This document shows, piece by piece, positions 8,143 to 16,631 of a stretch of 64,000 nt of DNA. Under the pieces are notes generated by a model. The model was not told where the DNA came from. It saw only the letters and a program-made list of their open reading frames with translations, and did not search any database. A program made the position numbers and the translations under genes. This stretch comes from Acetatifactor sp. (lineage in GTDB: Bacteria; Bacillota; Clostridia; Lachnospirales; Lachnospiraceae), in assembly GCA_024693365.1 (NCBI GenBank), contig JAILLF010000041.1:1-64000 (forward strand), given 5' to 3'. Position 1 is the stretch's first letter; each line of letters opens with the position of its first letter.

Positions 8143-8366
8143 AGGTCGTTCTCTTCCAAACTATCGTCAAACACTTCCACGTCAAACGTTGCGTTGATCT
8201 CCGTGGCTTCCTGCTTCTCTGCATCAAAAACTGCTGCCGTTTTTCCACTCATATCACGGGTATAGTGATCGGGCGGACTACCGTATGCGCAGGCATTCAT
8301 GTTCAACGCAGCCGTGAAAACGGCCCCAGCGATAATCGCTTTTTTCATGCCTTTTTTCATTTTCAT
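8139..8366 (-). CDS. small lipoprotein-like peptide, candidate radical SAM substrate
   Basis: 75 residues from the ATG at 8366, preceded by AGGAGGG at ideal distance. A Lys-rich start and hydrophobic stretch (KKAIIAGAVFTAALNMNA) lead to a single Cys at residue 26, then AYGSPPDHYTRD, then an acidic tail (DVEVFDDSLEEND). The signal region with Cys suggests a secreted lipoprotein, although the box before Cys (NMNA) is imperfect. Its stop overlaps the start of the radical SAM/SPASM gene, and it has its own strong promoter. A substrate of the enzyme, with the YGSPP segment or aromatic residues as target, is an inference. No database family is claimed. Confidence 0.75.
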   Translation of the reverse strand: MKMKKGMKKAIIAGAVFTAALNMNACAYGSPPDHYTRDMSGKTAAVFDAEKQEATEINATFDVEVFDDSLEENDL

Positions 8367-8391
8367 AATGCGCCCTCCTTTGGTAAATAGC

Positions 8392-8420
8392 ATTATACCA
8401 CAAAACCAAAATTAAATCAA
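8392..8420 (-). promoter_or_regulatory. sigma-A type promoter of the peptide/radical SAM operon
   Basis: On the minus strand TTGATT (8420-8415) and TATAAT (8397-8392) are separated by exactly 17 bases, about 25 bases before the start codon at 8366. It lies between the stop of the Cthe_2159-like gene and the peptide, so the peptide operon can be expressed independently. Confidence 0.8.
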
Positions 8421-8430
8421 GTGCCGGACC

Positions 8431-10113
8431 CTAGTTATCCTTTCCGCCCCTGCCGGGACCGCCAAAGTCTCCGCGATCTCCGCCATTCGGATCGCCAAAG
8501 TCTCCACGATCTCCATCATTCGGAACGCCGAATTTACCACGGTCACCACCCCTCATACCGCCAAAGCCTCCGCGGCCGCCAAAGCCGGAGGACTGGCCAT
8601 AAAGCAACTCATCCAGCGTAAAGGTCTTTGTCTCACTGCCCATGGACAGCGTATATGCCTTACCCTGTTCCATGAGAGGACTGCTGACAACAACGGAAGC
8701 ATATTTTCTGGTTGATACGTACTCCAGAATCACTTTGCCTTCGCTATCCTTTAGCTGCACGGTTTCTCCGGCATTATGAGTGGAATCTGCCGTCAGGACT
8801 GCGCTGCCCTGGGTGCTCTTTGAGAAATTCATGGCCATGCCGGAAGAACCAATGGCAATCAGACTTCCACCCGTGATCTCCCCTACGCCATCGTAATCTA
8901 AGGCTCCATTCATGGCATTTTCCGGACCAGTCACGTAAGTTTCGCCGCCTTTTACGTACAAGCTTCCATTGGCATCAATGCCGTCTCCCCGGGCATCTAT
9001 GGTGATCCTGCCGCCCGAGATCAACACGTAAACGTCGGAAGTCGTCTTACTTGCGTCCATGGATCCGCTGCCGCCGGATGCATTGATTCCGTCATCACTG
9101 GCACGAACGGTAACGTCACCGCCTGCGATTTCCACGATCGCTGCCTCCAAACCTTCCTTACTCTTTTGCAGATCGATCGTTCCGTCCGCGATCACCAGCT
9201 TGGTCTCACCGTGAATGCCGTCATCCTCTGCGGAAATGGTGATCTTACCGCCGGCAATATATACGTAACCCTTCTCTGCGTCCTCATCGTTACCGGAGTG
9301 CAGACCATCCTTTACGGAAGTGATGGTAAACGTACCATCCAAAATGCGGATGCTGTCCTTTCCTGAAATACCATGCTTTCCGGCCGTGATCTCATAAGTG
9401 CCGCTCGTAACTTTTAGGTCATCCTTGGAGACAATGCCATGTCCCGCTTCCGAGCTGACGGTCAGGATTCCGTTACCATTCAAGGTCAAGTCACACTTGG
9501 AATAAATCGCTCCGTCGATATCATTTTCATCGATGGCCTGGAATTCTCCATCGTTCGTGATCTGGTTCTTACTGCCCTCCGCCATGGTGATAAATATCTT
9601 GTCGGCAGTCTTGCCGTAAATGGCGGCAGTTCCGGATTTCTTTAGCGTTATGCCGTCCAAGATCAACTGTACCTTTGCGTCGTCAGGCGCTTCCACGCGA
9701 ATGGAACCATTGTAGGTGCCTCGCAGGAGATAATACCCCTCAGCCTTGATAATGACGGTACCGTCCCCGACTGAAACCTCCTCACTTTCGCAGGAAGCCA
9801 TATTGCCATTTAGCGTGATCAAAACGCATTCCGATTCCTCGTAATCCGTCTTCACGTCGCGCTTTGAAAACATGTCGCTGACGTCCAGCGTCGTCACCTC
9901 CGTCGAATTTGAAGCAAGTACCTGCTGGCTTGTTCCGCCCTGCACCGATATTTCAGCGGTATCTGATTTTGTCTGCAATGCCTCTTGCTTTACGGAAACG
10001 CTTGCCTCCGACTTATTCTGCGCATTGCTGCATCCGCTTAAAAGCAATGCTCCTGAAAGAATCATCGTTGCCATGATCCTTGTAAACTTTCGTAAGATCT
10101 CTTTTTTCTTCAT
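8431..10113 (-). CDS. secreted lipoprotein with Cthe_2159-like beta-helix (carbohydrate-binding)
   Basis: 560 residues from the ATG at 10113, where AGGAGG stands eight bases upstream; a longer reading overlaps the DUF4956 gene. A lipoprotein signal ends in LLLSGC at about residue 28. The body has repeated turns of the type GDVTVRASDDGINASGGS, GRITIDARGDGIDANG and GKITISAEDDGIHGET, typical of the calcium-binding right-handed beta-helix family that includes the cellulose/pectin-binding protein Cthe_2159. The last 50 residues are Gly/Arg/Asp-rich with repeats of the form GDRGDFGDPNG. Lies at the end of the VTC-DUF4956 operon, so it is probably a surface protein made together with that system. 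Confidence 0.85.
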   Translation of the reverse strand: MKKKEILRKFTRIMATMILSGALLLSGCSNAQNKSEASVSVKQEALQTKSDTAEISVQGGTSQQVLASNSTEVTTLDVSDMFSKRDVKTDYEESECVLITLNGNMASCESEEVSVGDGTVIIKAEGYYLLRGTYNGSIRVEAPDDAKVQLILDGITLKKSGTAAIYGKTADKIFITMAEGSKNQITNDGEFQAIDENDIDGAIYSKCDLTLNGNGILTVSSEAGHGIVSKDDLKVTSGTYEITAGKHGISGKDSIRILDGTFTITSVKDGLHSGNDEDAEKGYVYIAGGKITISAEDDGIHGETKLVIADGTIDLQKSKEGLEAAIVEIAGGDVTVRASDDGINASGGSGSMDASKTTSDVYVLISGGRITIDARGDGIDANGSLYVKGGETYVTGPENAMNGALDYDGVGEITGGSLIAIGSSGMAMNFSKSTQGSAVLTADSTHNAGETVQLKDSEGKVILEYVSTRKYASVVVSSPLMEQGKAYTLSMGSETKTFTLDELLYGQSSGFGGRGGFGGMRGGDRGKFGVPNDGDRGDFGDPNGGDRGDFGGPGRGGKDN

Positions 10114-10192
10114 GTCCAAATCCTCCTTATTTCCAGCTTGTAAAAGGCTTGTTAGCCATAATCTTTCTTCCTCTCGGTTCACGGCTGTCCGC

Positions 10193-10891
10193 TTATAACT
10201 CGGGCTGCTGCGTCTTGTCACGCTTCGAAAGCGAGATTTCAAGATTTCCGTTGCGCGTGCGAAGCTTGTCTAAGAACTCCTTCTCTTTTCCAATCTCCCT
10301 CAAGGTAATGCCATAGGTGAGCTTAAAAAGGCTTCCCATGTTGGTAGTTTTTACGTTTGTCAGTTCGTGTTCCCTGGTGTATTGTTCTAAGATCTCCTCA
10401 AACACAGTCTCATAATCCAGGTTCTCCGGAATGGTCACGTGAAGCGTTTTTTCCATCGGCAGACTCTTTTTCATTCCAACGCCAAGCCATGCATAAGCGA
10501 GGAAAATAACACTCATAATGATCGTAAACAAAAAGGCATATCCAATGTATCCCATTCCCAGGATCAAGCCTGATCCCATCGCCAGGAAGATGGCGCAAAT
10601 TTCTTTTGCGCTGCCGGGTGCTGAACGGAATCTCACGAGGCTAAAGGCTCCCGCAACCGCGATGCCCGTTCCCACGTTGCCATTCACCATCATGATCACC
10701 ACGCATACAACCGCAGGCAGGATCGCCAGCGAAAGGAAAAAGCTCTGCGAGTGATTTGCCTTATAGGTTGAAACCAGGGCCAAAAAGAAGCCAATCAAAA
10801 GCGCTGCTCCCAGACAGATGATAAAATCGCCAACCTGCAGGGATGCCGTGCCGGTTGTCTCGTCAAAAACTCCTTGAAATAACATATTCAT
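10193..10891 (-). CDS. DUF4956 membrane protein
   Basis: 232 residues. Four to five membrane helices fill residues 20-145 (VGDFIICLGAALLIGFFLALV and following), including the conserved GNVGTGIAVAGAFSLVRFRS loop; a soluble alpha/beta domain of about 85 residues follows (LHVTIPENLDYETVFEEIL). These features match the DUF4956 family, which regularly neighbours VTC-domain proteins in Firmicutes. The start at 10891 follows the VTC gene by four bases with AGGTAGGA upstream. Function is unknown; a partner of the VTC protein in making or exporting a polymer is inferred from the constant neighbourhood. Confidence 0.87.
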   Translation of the reverse strand: MNMLFQGVFDETTGTASLQVGDFIICLGAALLIGFFLALVSTYKANHSQSFFLSLAILPAVVCVVIMMVNGNVGTGIAVAGAFSLVRFRSAPGSAKEICAIFLAMGSGLILGMGYIGYAFLFTIIMSVIFLAYAWLGVGMKKSLPMEKTLHVTIPENLDYETVFEEILEQYTREHELTNVKTTNMGSLFKLTYGITLREIGKEKEFLDKLRTRNGNLEISLSKRDKTQQPEL

Positions 10892-10895
10892 ATGT

Positions 10896-11591
10896 TCATC
10901 CTACCTTTCTCTTTTGCTGAAATGCATTTCCGTATTTTGAAAATGAGGTTTGATAAATACCCAGTTCGGAAAGGCTCCGTGCCAGCCACAGAGGCATTGC
11001 GCCGCCAACCTTAATCTCCGCCAGGGTTTGATCCTTGCCCAGCAGTGCGTTCCCATAAGCCTCCTGCCGCAGGCTTAGATCCGTTTCCCGCCACAGAATG
11101 TTTTCGTCAAACGTGATCCGAAGGTCGGATCCATCCAGATCATAAAAGGCTTCCCTCTCATAAGAGATCACCATTGCCGGCCGGAGATTTTGATAAAAGG
11201 ACTTGAAGTAATCGATCTCTTCCGTGATCTGATCCGTCTTTGAAAACGGTTTTCCATTTGAGAAATACTCCATCGCTTCCTGCTCCGTGGCGGTGGTTCT
11301 TCTCTTGTAAACAATGCCGTCATATTTCTTTTTCAACTCCACGAAAACGATGCCGTCGCTCGTCGCCGTGCCATAACTGCGAAGCCGGAGCTTTTCCTTG
11401 TAAATCGGCTTTTCTAAAGACCTTTGGATCAGAAGATACTCCGGCGTGTCATAGTAAACGTTCATGATGGTCGTCCTGCCATACTGATCCAATGCCATAT
11501 GCGGCTCCATCACCTTCAGCAGACCCTCCTTCTGCTCCCTATTCATCATATATTTCAACTCATATCTCTTAAACGTATCCTGATAACTCAT
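10896..11591 (-). CDS. VTC-domain protein, polyphosphate polymerase-like
   Basis: 231 residues, all of it a VTC-type triphosphate tunnel domain. Expected catalytic features are visible: the N-terminal RYELKYMM, the basic pair in KEKLRLRSYG, FVELKKKYDGIVYKRR, an Arg in ISYERE, and a late acidic-basic motif LAEIKV. In yeast VTC4 this fold polymerises phosphate from ATP; bacterial members are annotated as polyphosphate polymerase domain proteins but few have been tested. There is no signal peptide, so it acts at the inner face, probably with the DUF4956 protein encoded four bases downstream. The upstream region carries the motif shared with the two-component operon. Confidence 0.88.
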   Translation of the reverse strand: MSYQDTFKRYELKYMMNREQKEGLLKVMEPHMALDQYGRTTIMNVYYDTPEYLLIQRSLEKPIYKEKLRLRSYGTATSDGIVFVELKKKYDGIVYKRRTTATEQEAMEYFSNGKPFSKTDQITEEIDYFKSFYQNLRPAMVISYEREAFYDLDGSDLRITFDENILWRETDLSLRQEAYGNALLGKDQTLAEIKVGGAMPLWLARSLSELGIYQTSFSKYGNAFQQKRKVG

Positions 11592-11630
11592 AGACTTTCC
11601 TCCCTTTCTTGAATCCCATTCTACGTGACG

Positions 11631-11651
11631 AACCTAAATTAAACCTTAAAC
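11631..11651 (-). promoter_or_regulatory. putative response-regulator site before the VTC operon
   Basis: The plus strand has AACCTAAA followed by AAACCTTAAA, two related blocks about 11 bases apart (one helical turn), as OmpR-type regulators prefer. The same 10-mer AAACCTTAAA occurs before the response regulator gene at 14037-14046. Regulation of this operon by the neighbouring two-component system is inferred. Confidence 0.5.
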
Positions 11652-11674
11652 ATTATTTTTTTTTGACAAGGGTT

Positions 11675-11852
11675 AGGGAGGCCATGGAGGCCCGCAGCCC
11701 ATACTTGTAAACAATTAGCCGGCGGTTCTTAGCGAATTGGAGCACTATGGCGACGCCATCATTTATAAGCGTCGCCGCCATAGTGCGAACAATAAGCTTA
11801 GAACCGTCCGTGCCGTTTACAAGTATGGGCTGCGGGCCTCCATGGCCTCCCT
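11675..11852. repeat. 178-bp inverted repeat with 38-bp perfect arms
   Basis: Bases 11675-11712 are the exact reverse complement of 11815-11852. Inside these arms complementarity continues imperfectly: a CGGTTCT block pairs with AGAACCG, and GCACTATGGCG (11731-11741) pairs with CGCCATAGTGC (11776-11786), with extra pairing next to it, leaving a small A/T-rich loop around 11758-11768. No open frame lies within. It sits between the histidine kinase stop and the VTC start, so any transcript crossing it would fold into one very long hairpin. A small mobile element of MITE type or a structured RNA are the two readings. Confidence 0.85.
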
Positions 11853-11884
11853 GACCCAGCTGACCCCTAAAAGGGCATGAAAAT

Positions 11885-11912
11885 CCCCCTGGAAGGGGAA
11901 GGTTCCAGGGGG
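11885..11912 (-). terminator. hairpin after the histidine kinase gene
   Basis: On the minus strand CCCCCTGGAA pairs perfectly with TTCCAGGGGG around an eight-base loop and is followed by ATTTT. It begins ten bases after the kinase stop codon and would end the two-component transcript. Confidence 0.7.
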
Positions 11913-11921
11913 TGGGAAGTT

Positions 11922-13259
11922 TTATCCGAGCGGCAGCGTTGCCTTGAATTCAATGGAGTCTCCGTCCTTGCTGACGGCAGTGATCTTGCCGTGATGGGCT
12001 TCCACGATGGCGCGCACAATGGAAAGTCCTATGCCAGAACCACCTGTCTTGGAATTGCGGGAGCGATCCGGACGATAGAAACGTTCAAATAATTCCTCCT
12101 TATTCCCGACATCAATCTGATCTACCGTATTCCAAAGCACAATCTCGGCTTTTTTTCCTTTCTGGGACAGGGAAATATGAATCTTTGGCTTCCCCGCGCC
12201 TTCCCCATCAAATGTCTTGATCGATGCATATTTCATGGCATTATCCAGCAATAGCCCCGTCATTTGGCGGATCTGCCTCTCATCACCCGTCAACGTCACG
12301 TTCTCTGCCACGTCAATCGTGAGCTCCTTGCCATTTTGCTCCGCTACGGGAAGATAGGCCTGCGCGGTGTCTGTCAGCGCATCACTCAAGGAAAAACTCT
12401 CCTTTGCGACTTCTTTTTGCTCATCCAGGCGCGACAGCGTCACCATTTGTTCTACGAGACTGATCATGCGATCCAATTGTTTCTTGATACTTTTACTCCA
12501 CTGTGATTCCTCCGCCTCCATTTCCATGACTTCCAGATTCGCAGAAATAATGGTAAGCGGCGTTTTCAATTCATGGCTGGCATCCGTTATGAACTGCTTT
12601 TGCTTCCGATAACTTTCTTCAACGGGTTTAAATACCTTCTTGGAAAAGAACAACACTAGAAGAAAAACAGCTAAGAGTCCAAGTGCCGATGTGCCGATGC
12701 TGGTGACTAAGACCTTGCGGAAATTTGCCAGATCCGTTGCGCTGTCGACAAAGAGAACTAGATATCCTTCGTCTGTTTTTGTGATCCGGTATCGGTATTC
12801 ATCATAAAAACCATTTTGCGATTGCTTGTTATTCCATCTTCCGTAAATCGTTTGCGCATAGGCTTTCGCAGTCTCTTCATCAATGGATGCGATCATGGCG
12901 CCATCCGTCTTTGTCACTTCGCCGCTACCATTTAGCGTCACGGAAAAAAAGCGCGTCTCGTAGGGCATCTCACGGGTAAAGCCTTCCATTGGCATAAATT
13001 CTTTTCTGTTCTTTCCTGAGGAATTATCCTTCATTTGCTTTTCAGGAAATGCATCATCTCTTTCCCGCGGCTGTCTTTCCATGTTAAAAAAGGCCGGAAA
13101 TCTTCCGTTATTATCGGAGAGGAGAACTAATATGTCATCCTTCTTTTTTACCATGTCCGCGTAATTCAATATATTTAAGGTTCCGATGATCACGACCAAA
13201 ACTGCCAGCGTGGAGCACATGGCAACCAAAATGAATTGTCTTCGAAGCTTTTGTATCAT
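11922..13259 (-). CDS. sensor histidine kinase of a two-component system
   Basis: 445 residues. A membrane helix at about 10-30, an extracytoplasmic sensor region of roughly 140 residues, a second helix near 183-205 (VTSIGTSALGLLAVFLLVLF), then the dimerisation domain with the phospho-acceptor in ITDASHELKTPLTI and an ATPase domain with LLDNAMKYA and GGSGIGLSIVRAIVEAHHG. It phosphorylates the OmpR-type regulator encoded 39 bases upstream. The signal is unknown. The neighbouring VTC operon with the shared upstream motif is the likeliest target set. Confidence 0.93.
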   Translation of the reverse strand: MIQKLRRQFILVAMCSTLAVLVVIIGTLNILNYADMVKKKDDILVLLSDNNGRFPAFFNMERQPRERDDAFPEKQMKDNSSGKNRKEFMPMEGFTREMPYETRFFSVTLNGSGEVTKTDGAMIASIDEETAKAYAQTIYGRWNNKQSQNGFYDEYRYRITKTDEGYLVLFVDSATDLANFRKVLVTSIGTSALGLLAVFLLVLFFSKKVFKPVEESYRKQKQFITDASHELKTPLTIISANLEVMEMEAEESQWSKSIKKQLDRMISLVEQMVTLSRLDEQKEVAKESFSLSDALTDTAQAYLPVAEQNGKELTIDVAENVTLTGDERQIRQMTGLLLDNAMKYASIKTFDGEGAGKPKIHISLSQKGKKAEIVLWNTVDQIDVGNKEELFERFYRPDRSRNSKTGGSGIGLSIVRAIVEAHHGKITAVSKDGDSIEFKATLPLG

Positions 13260-13298
13260 TCCTTTTTATCCTTTTCCAAAATCTAAGTTTCCGACTTC

Positions 13299-13970
13299 TT
13301 ACTTCTTTTCCAGAGAATAACCCTGATTGCGCACGGCCTTGATCTCTATGTCCGCACCGAGGGCCGCCAGCTTTTTCCGGAGATTGGAAACGTAAACCCA
13401 GACAACGCCGATCTCGGTGTCGGAATCATATCCCCATACCTTTTCCATAAAGCGATCCGTGGAAATGATTTGTCCGGGATTCACGATCAGCATTTCCATC
13501 ATCTGAAAATCCTTGTTTGCCAGGCGGATCTTCTCCTCCCCAACGGAAAGCTCAAAGGTTGAACGGTTTAAGGTGACGTTTCCAAGCGTAAGCACGTTGT
13601 CCGTAAGATTACTTTGACGCCTTGTCATTGCCCGCACGCGTGCAAGTAATTCCTTCATGGCAAAGGGCTTTCCCAGATAATCGTCTGCGCCGGAATCAAG
13701 TCCCTCCACGCGGTCATCCACCTGCGTTTTCGCCGTAAGAAGAAGCACCGGAACCTGATTTTTATGGGCCCTGAGGGTTCGGAGCACCTCCAGGCCACTT
13801 TTCTTGGGCATCATAATGTCAAGGATGATGCCGTCATATTCCTGTCCCTCAGCATAATCTAAGGCATCCTGACCATTATAAACCGCATCCACGGAATAGT
13901 TGTTTCGCCGAAGCACTGCCGTCAGGGCTTCGCTTAATTCTTCTTCGTCTTCCGCCAAAAGAAGTCTCAT
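13299..13970 (-). CDS. OmpR/PhoB-family response regulator
   Basis: 223 residues. The receiver domain (1-115) has the acidic pair in LLLAEDEEE, the phosphorylation Asp in DGIILDIMMPKKSG and the Lys of GKPFAMKEL. A winged-helix DNA-binding domain follows (about 128-222) with VWGYDSDTEIGVVWVYVSNL. It is transcribed with the kinase gene downstream and faces mutS2 across a 217-base intergenic region. The motif AAACCTTAAA before its own start suggests autoregulation. Confidence 0.94.
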   Translation of the reverse strand: MRLLLAEDEEELSEALTAVLRRNNYSVDAVYNGQDALDYAEGQEYDGIILDIMMPKKSGLEVLRTLRAHKNQVPVLLLTAKTQVDDRVEGLDSGADDYLGKPFAMKELLARVRAMTRRQSNLTDNVLTLGNVTLNRSTFELSVGEEKIRLANKDFQMMEMLIVNPGQIISTDRFMEKVWGYDSDTEIGVVWVYVSNLRKKLAALGADIEIKAVRNQGYSLEKK

Positions 13971-14016
13971 GGGTTACTCCTTTCCAAACTCAAAATTTTC
14001 CGCTCTATTTTCCACG

Positions 14017-14046
14017 TTAGGTTTATTTTATCATGGAAACCTTAAA
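14017..14046 (-). promoter_or_regulatory. putative autoregulatory site upstream of the response regulator
   Basis: TTAGGTTTA at 14017-14025 and AAACCTTAAA at 14037-14046 form an imperfect inverted pair of the same element. The right block is identical to that before the VTC gene. The site lies 50-75 bases upstream of the regulator start, within the divergent promoter region shared with mutS2. Confidence 0.45.
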
Positions 14047-14187
14047 TCTGCATTAAAATTATCTGCCAACTCCACGAGAGAAAAAAAGTAATGCGTTTCT
14101 TTCACAGATATGATAAAATAACGAGGAAAGGTGGTATTTTGCGCACTTTCGCCATCTTAGAAGGAAAGGAATTCATTTTAGGTCATC

Positions 14188-16584
14188 ATGAACGAGAAAG
14201 TATTAAAAACCTTAGAATATAATAAGATCATCGACCTGCTGGCGCAGAAGGCCGATTCCGAACCGGGAAGGAAGCTTTGCCGGGAGCTTTTGCCGTCCAC
14301 GGACATTGACGAGATCCGCAAGGCTCAAGGCGAGACGAGGGATGCCATCTCCAAGATCTTTAAGTCAGGCAGTACCTCCTTTGGAAGCAACAAAGACCTC
14401 GGTTTTTCCATCCGGTCCTTAGAGATCGGCAGTACGCTCTCTTCCTCAGAATTATTAAAGATCGCGGGACTATTGGACAACGTTAACCGCATCAAGACCT
14501 ACGGGAAGAAGGAGCGGGAGGATGCACCGGAGGATCTGCTGGATCCTTATTTTACGGCGCTCACGCCCCTCGTGCAGGTTGCAAACGAGATCAATCGCTG
14601 TATCATTGGCGAGGATGAGTTTGCGGACGACGCAAGTCCGAAGCTTAAGAGTATCCGCCGCAGCATCCAGGTTACTGGCGAAAAGATCCACAGTCAGTTA
14701 AATTCCATGTTGACGGGCCCTTACCGCACTTATCTGCAGGATGCGGTGATCACCATGCGCAATAATCGCTACTGCATCCCCGTCAAGTCAGAATACAAGG
14801 GACAGGTGACGGGCATGGTGCACGACCAGTCCTCCAGCGGTTCGACGTTTTTCATCGAGCCTGCTGCCATTGTAAACCTTAACAATCAGCTGAAGGAGCT
14901 TGACCTTCAGGAGAAGGAAGAGATCGAACACATTCTCGCGGAGCTGAGTTATCTTTGCGCGGGCCATACGGACGAACTGGCCGTGAACCAGCGCACCATG
15001 ACAAAGCTCGACTTCATTTTTGCAAAGGCAAAGCTGGCATTGGATCAAAACGCAACGGAGCCACAATTTAACCGCAAGCATATCATCAATATCCGTAAAG
15101 GTCGTCATCCCTTGCTGGATAAGAAAAAGGTCGTTCCCATCGACATTCATCTCGGCCGCGATTTCGACCTCCTGATCATCACGGGACCTAACACAGGCGG
15201 AAAGACCGTATCCTTAAAAACGGTGGGACTCTTTACGCTGATGGGTCAGGCAGGATTGCACATACCGGCACTGGACCGCTCAGAGCTTTCCGTCTTCACG
15301 GAGGTTTTCGCGGACATCGGTGACGAACAAAGCATTGAACAAAGCTTATCCACCTTCTCCTCTCACATGACCAGCATTGTCCACATATTAAAGCATGCGG
15401 ACGAGCATTCCCTGTGTCTGTTTGATGAGCTCGGAGCCGGAACGGATCCGACGGAGGGAGCGGCGCTTGCGATCTCAATCCTTAATTACCTGCATGACCG
15501 CGGCATCCGCACAATGGCAACCACACATTACAGCGAGCTGAAAATCTACGCGCTCTCCACGGATTTCGTGCAGAATGCCTGCTGTGAATTCAGCGTGGAA
15601 ACCCTGCAGCCGACCTATAAGCTCCTGATCGGCATTCCCGGAAAGAGTAATGCTTTCGCAATCTCTTCCAAATTGGGCCTGCCGGATGACATTATCAATG
15701 CCGCAAAGGAACAGATCAGCAAGGAAGAGACAAGCTTTGAGGACGTGATCGCTGATTTGGAAGCAAATCGCGTCCGCATGGAAAAGGAGCGCCTGGAGAT
15801 CGAGAAAAAGAAGGAAAACATCCGTCTCCTGGAAGAACAGCTAAAACAGAAAAACGAAAAAATCGACAAAGCCAAGGACAAGATCCTGCGTGAGGCCAAC
15901 GAAAAGGCGCGGGAGATCCTGCAGGACGCAAAGGACGTTGCAGACGAGACCATCCGTGACTTCAATAAGGCCAGCGCCATGGGCATTGACATGAAGACCT
16001 TGGAGCAAAAGCGTCAAGCAGTTCGCGACAAAATTAAGGAAAAGAACGACAAGCTCTCCCTTGGACAAAAGCCCGCACAGACTTCAAACGGCGTGAAAGG
16101 CCTGGATCCCAAGAAGCTCATGAAGGGTGATTCCGTAAAGATTGTTTCCATGAATCTGAAGGGAACCGTCAGCACCCTGCCGGATGCAAAGGGAAATCTC
16201 TTTGTGCAGTGCGGCATCATGCGCATGCAGACCAACGTATCCGACTTAGTCATGATCAAGGAAGAGGATTTCAATGATCCGAAGCAAAGTCGCGGTCAGA
16301 CGACCGGCATTGGCAAGATCAAGATGTCGAAATCCCTGTCCGTTTCACCTGAGATCAATCTTCTCGGCAAGACCGTGGACGAGGCCTTGTCGGAGTTGGA
16401 TAAATATTTGGATGATGCCTATCTTGCACACCTTCCGAGCGTTCGAATCGTACACGGAAAAGGCACGGGGGCCCTTCGAAATGCCGTGCACTCCCATCTG
16501 AAAAAGCTGCGGACCATCAAGGAATTTCGCTTGGGCGAATTTGGTGAAGGCGATGCGGGCGTGACGATTGCAACGTTTAAGTAA
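14188..16584 (+). CDS. mutS2: endonuclease MutS2
   Basis: 798 residues, the usual family length. The MutS core domain is followed by an ATPase with the P-loop GPNTGGKT near residue 333, DIGDEQSIEQSLSTFS, the Walker B LCFDELGAGTDPTEG-like segment (LFDELGAGTDPTEGAALA) and MATTHYSELK; then a long charged coiled coil (about 510-640), a KOW-like segment and a C-terminal Smr endonuclease domain (about 723-798, VRIVHGKGTGALR). MutS2 acts on recombination intermediates or collided ribosomes, not in mismatch repair. It stands alone in front of a two-component system on the plus strand. Confidence 0.96.
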   Translation: MNEKVLKTLEYNKIIDLLAQKADSEPGRKLCRELLPSTDIDEIRKAQGETRDAISKIFKSGSTSFGSNKDLGFSIRSLEIGSTLSSSELLKIAGLLDNVNRIKTYGKKEREDAPEDLLDPYFTALTPLVQVANEINRCIIGEDEFADDASPKLKSIRRSIQVTGEKIHSQLNSMLTGPYRTYLQDAVITMRNNRYCIPVKSEYKGQVTGMVHDQSSSGSTFFIEPAAIVNLNNQLKELDLQEKEEIEHILAELSYLCAGHTDELAVNQRTMTKLDFIFAKAKLALDQNATEPQFNRKHIINIRKGRHPLLDKKKVVPIDIHLGRDFDLLIITGPNTGGKTVSLKTVGLFTLMGQAGLHIPALDRSELSVFTEVFADIGDEQSIEQSLSTFSSHMTSIVHILKHADEHSLCLFDELGAGTDPTEGAALAISILNYLHDRGIRTMATTHYSELKIYALSTDFVQNACCEFSVETLQPTYKLLIGIPGKSNAFAISSKLGLPDDIINAAKEQISKEETSFEDVIADLEANRVRMEKERLEIEKKKENIRLLEEQLKQKNEKIDKAKDKILREANEKAREILQDAKDVADETIRDFNKASAMGIDMKTLEQKRQAVRDKIKEKNDKLSLGQKPAQTSNGVKGLDPKKLMKGDSVKIVSMNLKGTVSTLPDAKGNLFVQCGIMRMQTNVSDLVMIKEEDFNDPKQSRGQTTGIGKIKMSKSLSVSPEINLLGKTVDEALSELDKYLDDAYLAHLPSVRIVHGKGTGALRNAVHSHLKKLRTIKEFRLGEFGEGDAGVTIATFK

Positions 16585-16631
16585 GATACGTCCGTTTCAG
16601 GCATGCAGAAAGTAAACAAGGAGAAAAATCT

